A stretch of 64,000 bases of DNA, taken from Candidatus Thiothrix putei (lineage in GTDB: Bacteria; Pseudomonadota; Gammaproteobacteria; Thiotrichales; Thiotrichaceae). Of this stretch, positions 45,654 to 55,558 are shown one piece after another; the stretch's first letter is position 1; each line of letters starts with the position of its first letter. Where the stretch lies: assembly GCA_029972225.1 (NCBI GenBank), contig CP124756.1:1780001-1844000 (forward strand). The letters run 5' to 3'. The notes beneath the pieces were generated by a model, which did no database searches, was not told the origin of the DNA, and saw only the letters and a list, made by a program, of their open reading frames with translations. Position numbers and translations under genes: made by a program.

Positions 45654-46607
45654 ATGCATAACTATATTAATAATGTTTCTGTAATTATACCTGCATTCAA
45701 TGCTGAGCGATTTATTCACAATGCAGTTAACTCTGCCTTACAGCATAGTTGTGTAGTTGAAATTATTATAATAGATGATGGCTCTGTAGATGGAACTCAT
45801 AAAATCTGTACAGAAATATCAAACAATAACAGTAGAGTAAAAGTAATAAGCCATGAAGGAAAATGCAATAAAGGCGCTGGAATATCGAGGAATATCGGAA
45901 TACAACATGCGACCTGTGAGTTTATTGCATTTCTTGATGCAGACGACTTATACCTTGAAAACAGGTTCAATAATTCGTTGGATATATTAAATAAGCATCA
46001 AAACATTGATGCCACTCATGAAGTGCTAGGTGTTTTATATCATGATAATGATGTAGAAAAAAAACATTTAATGAGAATGATTCAGTTAAAAAAAAACATA
46101 TCAAAAAAAGTTCTTCCATTAGAATATACCGGCATAGAACAAAATATATTACCTAACGACCTTTTTTTGCACTTGCTTATGACTGATAAAGGTTGGATTC
46201 ATTTAAACACATTAACCATTCGTCGATCTTCATTGGTGAATTTTTCTTTATTTAACTCTAACATTTTAGGTGAAGATTCTGATTTCATTATGCGATTAGC
46301 TTGCGAACGCACCGTGATAGGCACAAACTGCCTTAAACCTGTTGCAGTGCGAGGAATACATAATAACAATAGAATAACCGATCAAAAAATAATCAAAAAA
46401 GAAAGTAAAATTACTGATTGGTTGCAATTATTGGAATATTCATTGAAAAATAAAAAAAATGATGCAATTGTATATATAGTTTTTCGCTACACAGATAATT
46501 CTTCAAAAATAAAAAAATTACTTCTAATTATGTCATTATTAGCTAAAAAACCTAAATTTATCATTCCATTTTTCTTGGGGATAACGGCATACTATGAAAA
46601 AACTTAA
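45654..46607 (+). CDS. Glycosyltransferase family 2
   Basis: This 317-aa GT-A-fold enzyme adds a sugar to the growing repeat unit at the cytoplasmic membrane face. It begins VSVIIPAFNAERFIHNAVNSAL, with nucleotide-binding IIIIDDGSVDGTHKIC and the metal-binding FLDADDLYLENRF (DxD-like). GEDSDFIMRLA in the middle is the catalytic base region. It is low GC, and its end overlaps the next gene by 14 bp. Confidence 0.88.
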   Translation: MHNYINNVSVIIPAFNAERFIHNAVNSALQHSCVVEIIIIDDGSVDGTHKICTEISNNNSRVKVISHEGKCNKGAGISRNIGIQHATCEFIAFLDADDLYLENRFNNSLDILNKHQNIDATHEVLGVLYHDNDVEKKHLMRMIQLKKNISKKVLPLEYTGIEQNILPNDLFLHLLMTDKGWIHLNTLTIRRSSLVNFSLFNSNILGEDSDFIMRLACERTVIGTNCLKPVAVRGIHNNNRITDQKIIKKESKITDWLQLLEYSLKNKKNDAIVYIVFRYTDNSSKIKKLLLIMSLLAKKPKFIIPFFLGITAYYEKT

Positions 46608-47685
46608 TGTAATATTAATTATCTCCCCTGAATCTTGGGATTCGCATACTGTTAGCAAACACAATTATGCCATAACTCTGTCGCAGCAAGGCTTTACTGT
46701 ATATTTCCTAAACCCTTTCAACGATACAAAAAGACAACCACAAATTATCAAGATACAAGAAAATCTTTACACTGTAACTTCATCAAAAGTAGCCAAAGGT
46801 TTGCGTTACTACCCAGGCTTTTTACGGCATTGGCTTGAAAGACGCTGGCTGGAAAAATTAGAAAAAAAAATTAATGCATTTATAGATACTATCTGGTTAT
46901 TTGAAAACTCACGCTTTTTTGATTTATGTTTTGCAGAAAATCGGCTAAAAATATATCATCAAGTAGACCTAAACCAAAACTTCAATCCAAAGAAAGCTGT
47001 TACAACTTCAGATATTTGTTTTTGTACGTCGAATATTATTCGCAATAATCTACTGAAATTTAGTACTAATATCTATAAAATTCATCACGGTCTAGCGAAA
47101 ATTGACTCAAACATAGAAATAAAAAGAGAACAATTTAAAGTTTTTAACAAACAAGCAATACAATGTATTTATATGGGCAATCTGGATATGCTTTATTTAG
47201 ATGTGGAGCTACTTGCTAATATAGCTTCTCATTTTTCAGATGTGCAATTTCATTTTGTTGGCGGATATAATAAGAACGGCAGGTTATACAAGTTGTCAGA
47301 AAAATTAACTAATATACACTGGTGGGGGAAGGTAGATAGCACAATAATATCTTTTATTTTAAAACACGCTGATCTTTTATTAGTAACCTACCAAGAGCAT
47401 CATCACTCTGATCAAAGTAGTCCCCACAAATTCATGGAATATTTTGCGAGCGGTAAAGTCATTGTTGCAACTTACACTGATGAATACAAAGACAAACGTC
47501 ATTTGCTTGAAATGGTTGATCATAACAAAGACTATCTAGATGCCATCAAAAAGGTTATCAGTAACCTAGACTACTACAACAGTCATGATAAACAACAACA
47601 ACGTATCGCTTTCGCCCAAGAACATACCTATGAAAAACAACTGGACAGAATCTTCACTTTACTCAAAAAACATCAACTGGTTTAA
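46594..47685 (+). CDS. Glycosyltransferase, GT4-like (GT-B fold)
   Basis: This 363-aa protein begins LNVILIISPESWDSHTVSKHNYAITLSQQGFTVYFLNP. The C-terminal Rossmann half has VQFHFVGGYNK, WWGKVDSTIISFILKHADLLLVTY and SSPHKFMEYFASGKVIVAT, the usual nucleotide-sugar-binding end of GT4 enzymes. Donor and acceptor are unknown. It is coupled by overlap to the upstream GT2 gene and low in GC. Confidence 0.83.
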   Translation: MKKLNVILIISPESWDSHTVSKHNYAITLSQQGFTVYFLNPFNDTKRQPQIIKIQENLYTVTSSKVAKGLRYYPGFLRHWLERRWLEKLEKKINAFIDTIWLFENSRFFDLCFAENRLKIYHQVDLNQNFNPKKAVTTSDICFCTSNIIRNNLLKFSTNIYKIHHGLAKIDSNIEIKREQFKVFNKQAIQCIYMGNLDMLYLDVELLANIASHFSDVQFHFVGGYNKNGRLYKLSEKLTNIHWWGKVDSTIISFILKHADLLLVTYQEHHHSDQSSPHKFMEYFASGKVIVATYTDEYKDKRHLLEMVDHNKDYLDAIKKVISNLDYYNSHDKQQQRIAFAQEHTYEKQLDRIFTLLKKHQLV

Positions 47686-47694
47686 AAAACATCT

Positions 47695-48933
47695 ATGCCA
47701 AAATCCAAAAGAGTCATCATCTACCTATATAACCGCCTGTTTGATCCCCTGATTCAGTCCAACTTCTGGTTATACATCCGCAGTTATTTGGATGACCTCG
47801 CAAATCCGATACAATTCCACCTGATCACCTACGAAGACCCGCGCTTTCCTCTGAACGAAGAGCAAAAATCCAAAGTTGCGCAATGGCAGCAACAAGGGTT
47901 GAACTGGACTCCATTGACATGGCACGCTGGTACTGGTCTCGCCAACAAGTTCAAAGACTTATTCTCAGGTCACTTCGCAGTTGCCAAGCTGCGCACCAAA
48001 GGCTACAACCACGTTGTTTCTCTCGGTTCAGTAGCAGGTACCTTTGCCTACGTTTATGCGCAAACATTGGGCATACGCACTTTTCTCTACCAATACGAGC
48101 CGCACAGTGAATATGCTATCGACAATGGCATGTGGGCGGGCGATAGTTTGCAATACAAACTCTCCCACTTTCTGGAGCGCCGTTCCGCCGAATACGCCAG
48201 CGTTATCGCCTCTGGTACACGTTTTATGCAAGAGCGGTTGGAAAACGACTGGAAAGTAAAAGCCAAATTCTTCCGTATCCCTACCGTTGCCAATGAAGAT
48301 AAATTCACCTTCAACCCCGTAGATCGGGCAGCAGTCCGCCAAGAGCTAGGCTTAAAACCGGATCAATGGGTGCTGTATTACCCCGGTAAATTTGGCGACT
48401 TATATTACCGCGAAGAACTGGCATGGATGTTCAAGTGGCTCAATGAAGAATGCCCTGATTTGCATCTGTTGATTGTCACACCACATACCGATGAGGAAGT
48501 TCACACCCTGTTTGCTCAAGCTGAAGTCCCTCAACACACTTACTCAGTGTGTCACAGCGACTATCAAGACATTCACCGCTATGCTTTTGCCTGTGACTTC
48601 GCCATTATTTCCGTCCCCCCCGGCCCTTCCAAATGTTTCATTTCCAATATTAAGGTAGGAGAATACCTCTGTGCCGGGCTGCCATTTCTGATTACTCGTG
48701 GTGTTTCAGAAGACTTTGAATACGCCGAACAACGTGGTGTTGGGGTAGTCGTCGATGATTTTGTCAAAGACGAAGCCAAAAAAGCCTGGCCAGAGATTAA
48801 AGCCTACCTAGAAATGGATGCCGAGCAACGCCGCCAACATTGCCGGGAAATCGGTTTGGGCTATCGTGGTTTTAGCACCCTAAACCCTATCTTCAAGGCC
48901 GCCATCGACACCCTGACCCGGAGAAACACATGA
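47695..48933 (+). CDS. Glycosyltransferase, GT4-like (GT-B fold)
   Basis: This 412-aa GT-B-type protein has KRVIIYLYNRLFDPLIQSN at the N-terminus, VLYYPGKFGDLYYREELAWMFKWL and LHLLIVTPHTDEE in the middle, then ISVPPGPSKCFISNIKVGEYLCAGLPFLIT, which resembles the donor-binding Glu region. Base composition returns to the genome average compared with the AT-rich neighbours on both sides. Its stop overlaps the next start (ATGA), so it pairs with the CapD-like gene. Confidence 0.75.
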   Translation: MPKSKRVIIYLYNRLFDPLIQSNFWLYIRSYLDDLANPIQFHLITYEDPRFPLNEEQKSKVAQWQQQGLNWTPLTWHAGTGLANKFKDLFSGHFAVAKLRTKGYNHVVSLGSVAGTFAYVYAQTLGIRTFLYQYEPHSEYAIDNGMWAGDSLQYKLSHFLERRSAEYASVIASGTRFMQERLENDWKVKAKFFRIPTVANEDKFTFNPVDRAAVRQELGLKPDQWVLYYPGKFGDLYYREELAWMFKWLNEECPDLHLLIVTPHTDEEVHTLFAQAEVPQHTYSVCHSDYQDIHRYAFACDFAIISVPPGPSKCFISNIKVGEYLCAGLPFLITRGVSEDFEYAEQRGVGVVVDDFVKDEAKKAWPEIKAYLEMDAEQRRQHCREIGLGYRGFSTLNPIFKAAIDTLTRRNT

Positions 48934-49937
48934 ATCTCAGCGCATTAGCTAACAAAAAAATCCTGATTACTGGTGGCACCGGCTCAGTCGGTACAGCCTT
49001 GGTGGAAAGGATTCTGGAACTACAACCGCAAGTCCGCCAGATCATTATTTTCTCCCGCGATGAACAAAAGCAATTCAGTATGGCGCACCGCTGGCCTAGC
49101 AAACACTACCCAGTGCGCTATCTATTAGGTGATGTGCGCGACCGTGAACGGGTGATGACGGTGATGAAAGGCTGTGATTTAGTCATCCACAGTGCGGCGA
49201 TGAAGCATGTACCAGCCGCCGAAGACAATCCCCAAGAGTGCATCAAAACCAATCTGATAGGCTCACAAAACATTATTGATGCCGCACTATTTCATCAGGT
49301 GGAACGGGTGGTAGCACTATCCACCGACAAGGCCGCACAACCCATCAACGCTTATGGCGCATCCAAACTGCTGTTGGAAAAATTGTTTGTCCACGCCAAC
49401 CTGATTGACGACGAAAGCAATACCCGTTTCTCAGTCGTGCGCTTTGGAAATGTCTTTGGCAGCAAAGGCTCGGTCATCCCTTTTTTCCTGAAGCAACGCG
49501 AACAAGGTTTCCTGCCCATTACCGATGCGGGTATGACCCGTTTCAGCATTACCATGCGCCAAGCCGTGGATATGGTCTTATTCACCCTGATAGAAAGCTG
49601 GGGCGGGGAAATTGTCCTACCTGTTGCACCATCCTACCGCATCACCGATGTCGCCACCGCCATCGCCCCAAACGCAGAACAGCGTATTGTCGGCATACGC
49701 CCCGGCGAAAAACTGCATGAACTCATGTTCACCACACACGATGCTCCACGAGTCGTGCGCCAAGGCAACTACTACATCATCTGCCCTGAAGTCGGGTGCT
49801 GGCAACTCAACGACTACTGCCAAACCACCAATGCTGAATCCATCCCCTTGCAGCAGAATTATGACTCCGGCGAAAATAGTCAATGGATGGATATAGCCGC
49901 GATCCAGCAATTGCTTCATGAAGAAGTGATGATGTAA
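48930..49937 (+). CDS. UDP-sugar 4,6-dehydratase/epimerase, CapD/FlaA1-like
   Basis: This 335-aa soluble short-chain dehydrogenase of the polysaccharide-biosynthesis CapD group, as in FlaA1/PseB/WbjB, starts the route from UDP-GlcNAc to 6-deoxy amino sugars. It has the cofactor loop KILITGGTGSVGTALVERIL, AAMKHVPAAEDNPQECIKTN with the Met/Lys pair typical of this group, STDKAAQPINAYGASKLLLE (catalytic Tyr, Lys), and GIRPGEKLHELMFT. It lacks the membrane domain of long CapD-type proteins. It could feed the initiating transferase if that uses a 6-deoxy sugar. Confidence 0.9.
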   Translation: MNLSALANKKILITGGTGSVGTALVERILELQPQVRQIIIFSRDEQKQFSMAHRWPSKHYPVRYLLGDVRDRERVMTVMKGCDLVIHSAAMKHVPAAEDNPQECIKTNLIGSQNIIDAALFHQVERVVALSTDKAAQPINAYGASKLLLEKLFVHANLIDDESNTRFSVVRFGNVFGSKGSVIPFFLKQREQGFLPITDAGMTRFSITMRQAVDMVLFTLIESWGGEIVLPVAPSYRITDVATAIAPNAEQRIVGIRPGEKLHELMFTTHDAPRVVRQGNYYIICPEVGCWQLNDYCQTTNAESIPLQQNYDSGENSQWMDIAAIQQLLHEEVMM

Positions 49938-49979
49938 TAATGTAATTCACTACTTTATATATCACCCGGAGTTTAATTT

Positions 49980-50750
49980 GTGAAAAATAAAAACATAAAT
50001 ATATATGAAGATAAAAATACAGTTCAATTTTACGAAAATTCGCAAGAATTACATGAAACTGAAAAAAAACTCTTTGACACGTACTTAAACAGCTCCATGT
50101 CAATACTAGATATTGGTATAGGTGCTGGTAGAACCACCCGACATCTGATTAAAAAATGCTCATGCTATATAGGCATCGATTACTCTCAGAAAATGATCGA
50201 ATCTTGTAAAGCACAGTTTCCCAGCTTAGAGCTATTTGTAGTTGATGCTACTGATCTTAGTCAGTTTAAAAACAATCAGTTTGATATGGTAATTTTTTCT
50301 TTTAATGGCCTTGACTATATATCACCCGATACAAGAAGACATCAATGTATCAAGGAAATAAATCGAGTTCTTAAGAAAAATGGCACTTTCATTTTCTCTC
50401 ATCATTATTCAAAATCCATCTATTTATACCCTGACCTATCAACTCCATATCTTTCAAAAAAATTATGGCGCACTTTTAGGTCAATAATAAAAACAATGTT
50501 TATATTTTCCAAAACCATTATATCGACAGCATATTGGAAGGAGAGTGGCTATGTGCATGACTACATACATGGGCATGGGGGATTGCTAACTTATGTCACT
50601 ACACCAAATAAAGTGAAAAAAGAGTTTTCTTCACTTGGATTTCAAATCACCGATGTAATGAGCAATCTTTACCCTAAAACAGATAATCCAAATGCTACAT
50701 TCTGGTATTACTATGCTGCACGGAAAATAAATAATGACATCATTCGATGA
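49980..50750 (+). CDS. SAM-dependent methyltransferase, class I
   Basis: This 256-aa protein with a GTG start after CCCGGAGTTTAATTT has motif I SILDIGIGAGRTTRHLI, CYIGIDYSQKMIESC (motif II acid), and FDMVIFSFNGLDYI with RRHQCIKEINRVLKKNGTFIFSHH (motifs III-IV). It is AT-rich. It probably modifies a sugar or lipid-linked intermediate. The following gene starts inside its last codons. Confidence 0.83.
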   Translation: MKNKNINIYEDKNTVQFYENSQELHETEKKLFDTYLNSSMSILDIGIGAGRTTRHLIKKCSCYIGIDYSQKMIESCKAQFPSLELFVVDATDLSQFKNNQFDMVIFSFNGLDYISPDTRRHQCIKEINRVLKKNGTFIFSHHYSKSIYLYPDLSTPYLSKKLWRTFRSIIKTMFIFSKTIISTAYWKESGYVHDYIHGHGGLLTYVTTPNKVKKEFSSLGFQITDVMSNLYPKTDNPNATFWYYYAARKINNDIIR

Positions 50751-51630
50751 TTTGATTTTTATTGACAATGACTGGATTTATCAAAAACACTATGGATGGG
50801 AAATATTATATGAAAATAGTAGTAATAAACTATTAGTGAAATCATTTTTCTTTATAAGAAGATACTTATTACTCTCTGTAGACACTAGCATAGAAGATAT
50901 CTCATCTATAATTAAAAAGATCAATTATCCAAAAATCTTATCTGAAATAATAATTCATGACTTTAGTGGGAAAGATTTGTCGCTCTTAATTTATAGACAT
51001 CAAAAGCCACAAAAAAGCACTCCAGAAAATCACCTTCTCTTTGATAAAACGCTGATTGTAAATTTATCAAAAAGCAAACAAGAGCTTTGGGAAGATATGT
51101 CAAAAGATTACCAGCGAAAATGTTTAAAAGCCAAAAATAATGGCATCACCATAGAAAAAAATACACAATCGTTAAGAGATTTATGCAGCTTTCACGTTGA
51201 CTATACAAAGTTCGCAAACGAAAAGGGACTCTTTTTACCTGAAATTCAACAGATGAAATCCATGATTGATAAAAAAAGCATTATACTTTTCAAGAGCATG
51301 AAAGAAAAAGAGGTTCTTAGCCAAATTATTGTTTATACCTCTAATAAAAAAGCTTTGTTTTTGTATGGCGTAAATAATAAAAAGAGCAATGATGGAAATG
51401 GGCAGTACATTCAATGGTCTATAATGGAATATTTGAAAGAAAATAATTATTTATTTTATGATCTATGTGGCATACGCTCTATAGATCCCAATGATGGCCT
51501 ATATAAATTCAAGCGCGGATTTACATCAAATATTGTAGATCTTGGTAGTGAATGGCACTACCAAAATAAAAGCATGCGCAAATTAAAATCAGTATTATCG
51601 AAACTAAAGAATTATTTTTATGTTTTATAG
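50734..51630 (+). CDS. FemAB-like acyltransferase (GNAT fold)
   Basis: This 298-aa protein has TLIVNLSKSKQELWEDMSKDYQRKCLKAKNNGITIE, the family hallmark (KxxR..I.KA...G), and NGQYIQWSIMEYLKENNYLFYDLCG, DPNDGLYKFKRGFTSNIVDL at the C-terminus. FemAB/BioF2-like proteins transfer aminoacyl or acyl groups. In polysaccharide loci they may add amino acids or acyl groups to sugars. It overlaps both neighbours. Confidence 0.8.
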   Translation: MTSFDDLIFIDNDWIYQKHYGWEILYENSSNKLLVKSFFFIRRYLLLSVDTSIEDISSIIKKINYPKILSEIIIHDFSGKDLSLLIYRHQKPQKSTPENHLLFDKTLIVNLSKSKQELWEDMSKDYQRKCLKAKNNGITIEKNTQSLRDLCSFHVDYTKFANEKGLFLPEIQQMKSMIDKKSIILFKSMKEKEVLSQIIVYTSNKKALFLYGVNNKKSNDGNGQYIQWSIMEYLKENNYLFYDLCGIRSIDPNDGLYKFKRGFTSNIVDLGSEWHYQNKSMRKLKSVLSKLKNYFYVL

Positions 51631-52603
51631 AAAAGCCATTATCACAACTCTATTTTACTCTGGAGTATTTCATGTATTCTATATATTTAATACATTTTTC
51701 TTTAGGAAATTTCCTGTACTACTTTTTCATCGAGTGACTGACGATTACGATCATTTTACTGAGCCACTTTCAATAGCAAACTTCGATGCCATCTTATCTT
51801 TTCTGAGTAAATACTATAATTTTATTGAATACTCAACTTTTTCGCAACTGACAACCTACAAAAAAATAAAGCCATTTTCCTTAATAACCTTTGATGATGC
51901 CACCAAGGATTTTCGTGACAATGCACTTCCTATTTTATTAAAAAATAGAATACCATGTATTCAATTCATACCCACGCATCATGCACATGATGGTACTGAA
52001 ATATGGCCCATCCAATTATTCTCCCACGAAAAATTTTTAGATCCAACAGATGCTCACTATCGAGCAAAGAAAAAGCTTAACCATCTTATGTTAGAATCAT
52101 TTGAACATCGAAGGAAATACCTAACCGAGGTAAAAACCATTAATCAAACAACTGTCCCCACATTGACATGGAATGAATTACGCAATATCCAATCAACTGC
52201 TAAGCAAGTTGTATCATTCGGGTCACATTCGGATACACATGAGATACTACCAACATTGCCGCCTAATGAGCTTTGTCATGAATTAAGTAAAAGCAAACTA
52301 GCTATAGAAAAAGAATTAGGTATATCTCCTAATGCGATTGCTTACCCAAGTGGTCAGTATGATAGCAAGACATTAGAAATTGCCTGTAATTACTATAAGT
52401 TTGGCTTCACAACAGATCAATGTTTAGCTAAAATAAGCCAGCTAAGCTCTGAGAATGGCAGACTATCCATTCCAAGATTCCTTATGTATACAACCAATCC
52501 TCACGAAGTTTTTATAAGGATAAATGGAATGCAACAAATTATTACTTATCTACGCTCATGTCATCATCTTATTAAAAAATCTGGAAAAAACGTGCGTGAC
52601 TAA
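51620..52603 (+). CDS. Polysaccharide deacetylase (NodB homology domain)
   Basis: This 327-aa protein of the CE4 family has an N-terminal hydrophobic stretch (about residues 5-30), which may anchor it. NodB motifs are FSLITFDDATKDFRDNALPIL (catalytic Asp plus metal Asp), SFGSHSDTHEILPTL (the two metal His), and AIAYPSGQYDSKTLEIA. It removes N- or O-acetyl groups from sugar chains or precursors. The spacing between motifs 1 and 2 is longer than usual. Confidence 0.87.
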   Translation: MFYRKAIITTLFYSGVFHVFYIFNTFFFRKFPVLLFHRVTDDYDHFTEPLSIANFDAILSFLSKYYNFIEYSTFSQLTTYKKIKPFSLITFDDATKDFRDNALPILLKNRIPCIQFIPTHHAHDGTEIWPIQLFSHEKFLDPTDAHYRAKKKLNHLMLESFEHRRKYLTEVKTINQTTVPTLTWNELRNIQSTAKQVVSFGSHSDTHEILPTLPPNELCHELSKSKLAIEKELGISPNAIAYPSGQYDSKTLEIACNYYKFGFTTDQCLAKISQLSSENGRLSIPRFLMYTTNPHEVFIRINGMQQIITYLRSCHHLIKKSGKNVRD

Positions 52604-53846
52604 AAGAAATTTACTTTTCGTATCAATTGCTTTCCCACCAAAAAATGATTCTGAATGTATTCAGACATCTAAATACTTCAAGTATCTTATGAAAAGCAAC
52701 CAATTCAATATAGATGTTGTAACTTCAGCAATACCCACTCTTTTTATGCCAGTTGATGAAAGCTTAAAAAAATACTCTTTAGGGGTTCGCCAACTAATTA
52801 ATATCGCTTTTTTTGAATCGAAGCTGATTAACTTCCTTATAAAGAAAGTTACACCAAATATTTTACAACAACCTGATTCAAAAAGAAATTTTTCACTACA
52901 ATGGAAACATGTAACCAATCAACTTTCACACAAGCCTGATATAATTTATTCAAGATCATTCCCTTTATCATCGACAATAATGGCATACTATCTGCATCAA
53001 CACTATCAAAAACCTTGGATTTTGCATCTTAGTGACCCATGGACTTTGCCTCATAGATTAAGATTAATCAACATGGATTCCCGCACTCGAAAATGGAATT
53101 CATCAATGGAGTATAAATGTTTAGAAGCGGCATCGCTGATAACCTTTACATCGAATAGAATAGTCGATCTTTATAAAGAGCATTATCCCGAATTTTCTCA
53201 CAAAATGAGAATCAGCTATAATGTTTTTGATACTGATGATATTACCATTTCCGAACCCAAAGACTTTTCAAATACTTTAAAAATTGTTTACACTGGAGGT
53301 CTTGATGCTGCCAGATGCCCTGATATGATTCTTGATGCAATTCAAATAATAAACGATAAATTCCCAAATCTTGCAAAGTACTTAAATGTGACTTTTGCCG
53401 GTCATTTGGACAGAAGAAATCGAGCCATTTTCAGAAATTGTCACATACCACAAATTCATCATATTGGTCATCTGTCGTTTAAAGACTCCTTGGATCTTCA
53501 AAAAAATGCAGATATTTTATTACTTATTGATACGCCTATGAACTCTATAGAAGAATCCATCTTTTTTCCATCAAAACTATTAGACTATATGCTTATGAAG
53601 AAGCGTATAATTACCATTACCAACATGAACAGTACTGCTTGGGAAGTCGCATCAGAATGTAATTTAGGAGACTGCATACCACACAATGAAGTTGATAAGT
53701 TAGTCACTGTACTGCTAAAAGCAATAGATAATTTTATAAACAGAAACATAGGGTACTTTACCATTAAAAATATTGACATGAAGTACTCAGCAGAAAAAAA
53801 TGTCTCCTGTCTCATTAGGAGAATAGAGAATATCTGCAATGGATAA
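52596..53846 (+). CDS. Glycosyltransferase, GT4-like
   Basis: This protein of about 416 aa starts at a GTG (VTKRNLLFVSIAFPPKNDSE) that overlaps the deacetylase stop; the longer frame inside that gene is unlikely. The N-terminal Rossmann half begins LLFVSIAFPPKNDSECIQTSKYFKYL, the middle has KPWILHLSDPWTLPH, and the C-terminal half has LKIVYTGGLDAARCPDMILDAIQI and SIFFPSKLLDYMLMKKRIITI, the Glu-containing donor site (here Ser-Lys-Leu-Leu-Asp variant). Low GC. Its stop overlaps the wecB start. Confidence 0.83.
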   Translation: MTKRNLLFVSIAFPPKNDSECIQTSKYFKYLMKSNQFNIDVVTSAIPTLFMPVDESLKKYSLGVRQLINIAFFESKLINFLIKKVTPNILQQPDSKRNFSLQWKHVTNQLSHKPDIIYSRSFPLSSTIMAYYLHQHYQKPWILHLSDPWTLPHRLRLINMDSRTRKWNSSMEYKCLEAASLITFTSNRIVDLYKEHYPEFSHKMRISYNVFDTDDITISEPKDFSNTLKIVYTGGLDAARCPDMILDAIQIINDKFPNLAKYLNVTFAGHLDRRNRAIFRNCHIPQIHHIGHLSFKDSLDLQKNADILLLIDTPMNSIEESIFFPSKLLDYMLMKKRIITITNMNSTAWEVASECNLGDCIPHNEVDKLVTVLLKAIDNFINRNIGYFTIKNIDMKYSAEKNVSCLIRRIENICNG

Positions 53847-54176
53847 AAAAAATATTGCCATTATCCTTGGCACACGCCCTGAAGCCATTAAACTTCTGCC
53901 TGTATACAAAGCTCTTCAGCAAACAAAAGAGCTAATCCCGATACTCATCTCAACAGGTCAACACAAAGAAATGCTAAATAATATATTTACACTCTTTGAT
54001 GTTACCCCTGATATTGAACTCAATGTCATGCAACCTAATCAAAGCCTAACCGAGCTTACCGCACGCTTATTCTCATCCATTGGACAAAAACTGGCAGCAA
54101 ATCACTACCATACCGTCTTGGTACAAGGTGATACAACAACTGCCTTAGTCGGCGGTATTGTCGGGCATTACCAAAA

Positions 54177-55558
54177 GAGCCACTTGCAAAATTACATTTT
54201 CAGCGTGAACCTTCCTTCATCTGAAGGAAAAAAGAAGTGTGGGCTGCCGTTTTCGGCGATAATAGAAGCATCAAAACAACCATTAAGCCCACGCTATGAA
54301 TTCTACCGAACGCGCCCTGATTGCACAACGCTGGAGTTTGCTGCAAATTGAAATACTGCCTTGCTTCAATGATGCCTTTGGCACATTGACCCCCAAGCTT
54401 GAAAAGCTCATTCACGTACTGGAGCTGACGCGCATTGAAGATTTTGTGCGCTCTTTTCGTGATGGGTCTGGACGGCCAGCGACGGAGCGATCTTGGTTTG
54501 CCAATGCTTTTGTCGCCAAAAGCGTGCTCAATATTGTCAATACGCGAGCACTCATTGACCGGCTGCAAAACGATCGCTCCCTGCGACGCATCTGCGGGTT
54601 TCCCCTGACCAAGAAACTGCCTTCCGAATCCACCTTTTCACGTGCCTTCGCTGAATTTGCTGAACAGCGTTTAGCGGAACGTGTGCATGAAACGTTGGTG
54701 AAAACGTATTTGGGCGATGCGCTGATCGGCCACCTGTGTCGGGATTCAACAGCCATTGAGGCACGTGAACGGCCTGTTGCCGAGGAAAAGCCAAAGAAAA
54801 AACAAGGGCAAACACGGATTCAGCGCCAACGGGAACAGTCACTTCAGCAAGCACTCGATGAGATACCGGTTCAGTGTAACCGGGGGACGAAGAAGAATGC
54901 CCAAGGCTACAAGCACAGTTGGAACGGCTACAAACTGCATATCGATACCGCCGATTGTGGTGTCCCGATAGCAGCCATTCTGTCTTCCGCCTCCTTTCAC
55001 GACAGCGGGGCAGCCATCCCACTCTCTCAAATCAGTGCCCAACGTGTCACCAGTCTCTACGACCTGATGGATGCGGCCTATTGCAGTGCTGATTTGCACG
55101 AATACAGCCGTCATCTGGGGCATGTCCCTCTGATTGATCACAATCCTCGCGGCGGACAGAAAGAAGCGTTTGAACCTGCTGATGCCGAGCGTTACAAAAT
55201 TCGCAGCACCGTAGAACGAACCAATGCCCGCCTGAAGGATGAATTTGGTGGTCGGAATGTGTGGGTGCAAGGTGCGCAAAAAGTTTACAGCCACTTGATG
55301 TTTGGGATTTTGGTGTTGAGTGCTGATCAACTGATGCGTGTCTTGTTATAAAGCGACTGGGTTTGAAAAAACACGGGAAGACTGACTGAAAAACAGGAGC
55401 AGTCGCATCGGTATGGGTGAAATTTAGCAAAAGTTACGGTAAAACTGAAAAAGCTCAGGTTTCGTTGGTCAAATTGAGTAAAAAATCGGCTGAATATGCG
55501 GCGTTCGGTCAATGCTGAAAATTGAGCAACTCAGTTTGTCGGATTTTGCAAGTCGCTC
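54177..55558 (+). mobile_element. Insertion sequence, 1382 bp, copy 2, inside wecB
   Basis: Same ends, length and direction as copy 1 (43455-44836), flanked by AAAA duplication (54173-54176 and 55559-55562). Only a handful of single-base differences were seen between copies (for example near 54269, 54358, 54406, 55128 and 55440), so they derive from recent transposition or gene conversion. Confidence 0.92.
54296..55351 (+). CDS. DDE transposase of the 1382-bp element, copy 2
   Basis: The 351-aa product appears identical to that of copy 1 (the base changes seen are silent), with the same DDE residues in LCRDSTAIEARERP, LYDLMDAAYCS and STVERTNARLKDEFGG. The frame is intact. Confidence 0.9.
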   Translation: MNSTERALIAQRWSLLQIEILPCFNDAFGTLTPKLEKLIHVLELTRIEDFVRSFRDGSGRPATERSWFANAFVAKSVLNIVNTRALIDRLQNDRSLRRICGFPLTKKLPSESTFSRAFAEFAEQRLAERVHETLVKTYLGDALIGHLCRDSTAIEARERPVAEEKPKKKQGQTRIQRQREQSLQQALDEIPVQCNRGTKKNAQGYKHSWNGYKLHIDTADCGVPIAAILSSASFHDSGAAIPLSQISAQRVTSLYDLMDAAYCSADLHEYSRHLGHVPLIDHNPRGGQKEAFEPADAERYKIRSTVERTNARLKDEFGGRNVWVQGAQKVYSHLMFGILVLSADQLMRVLL

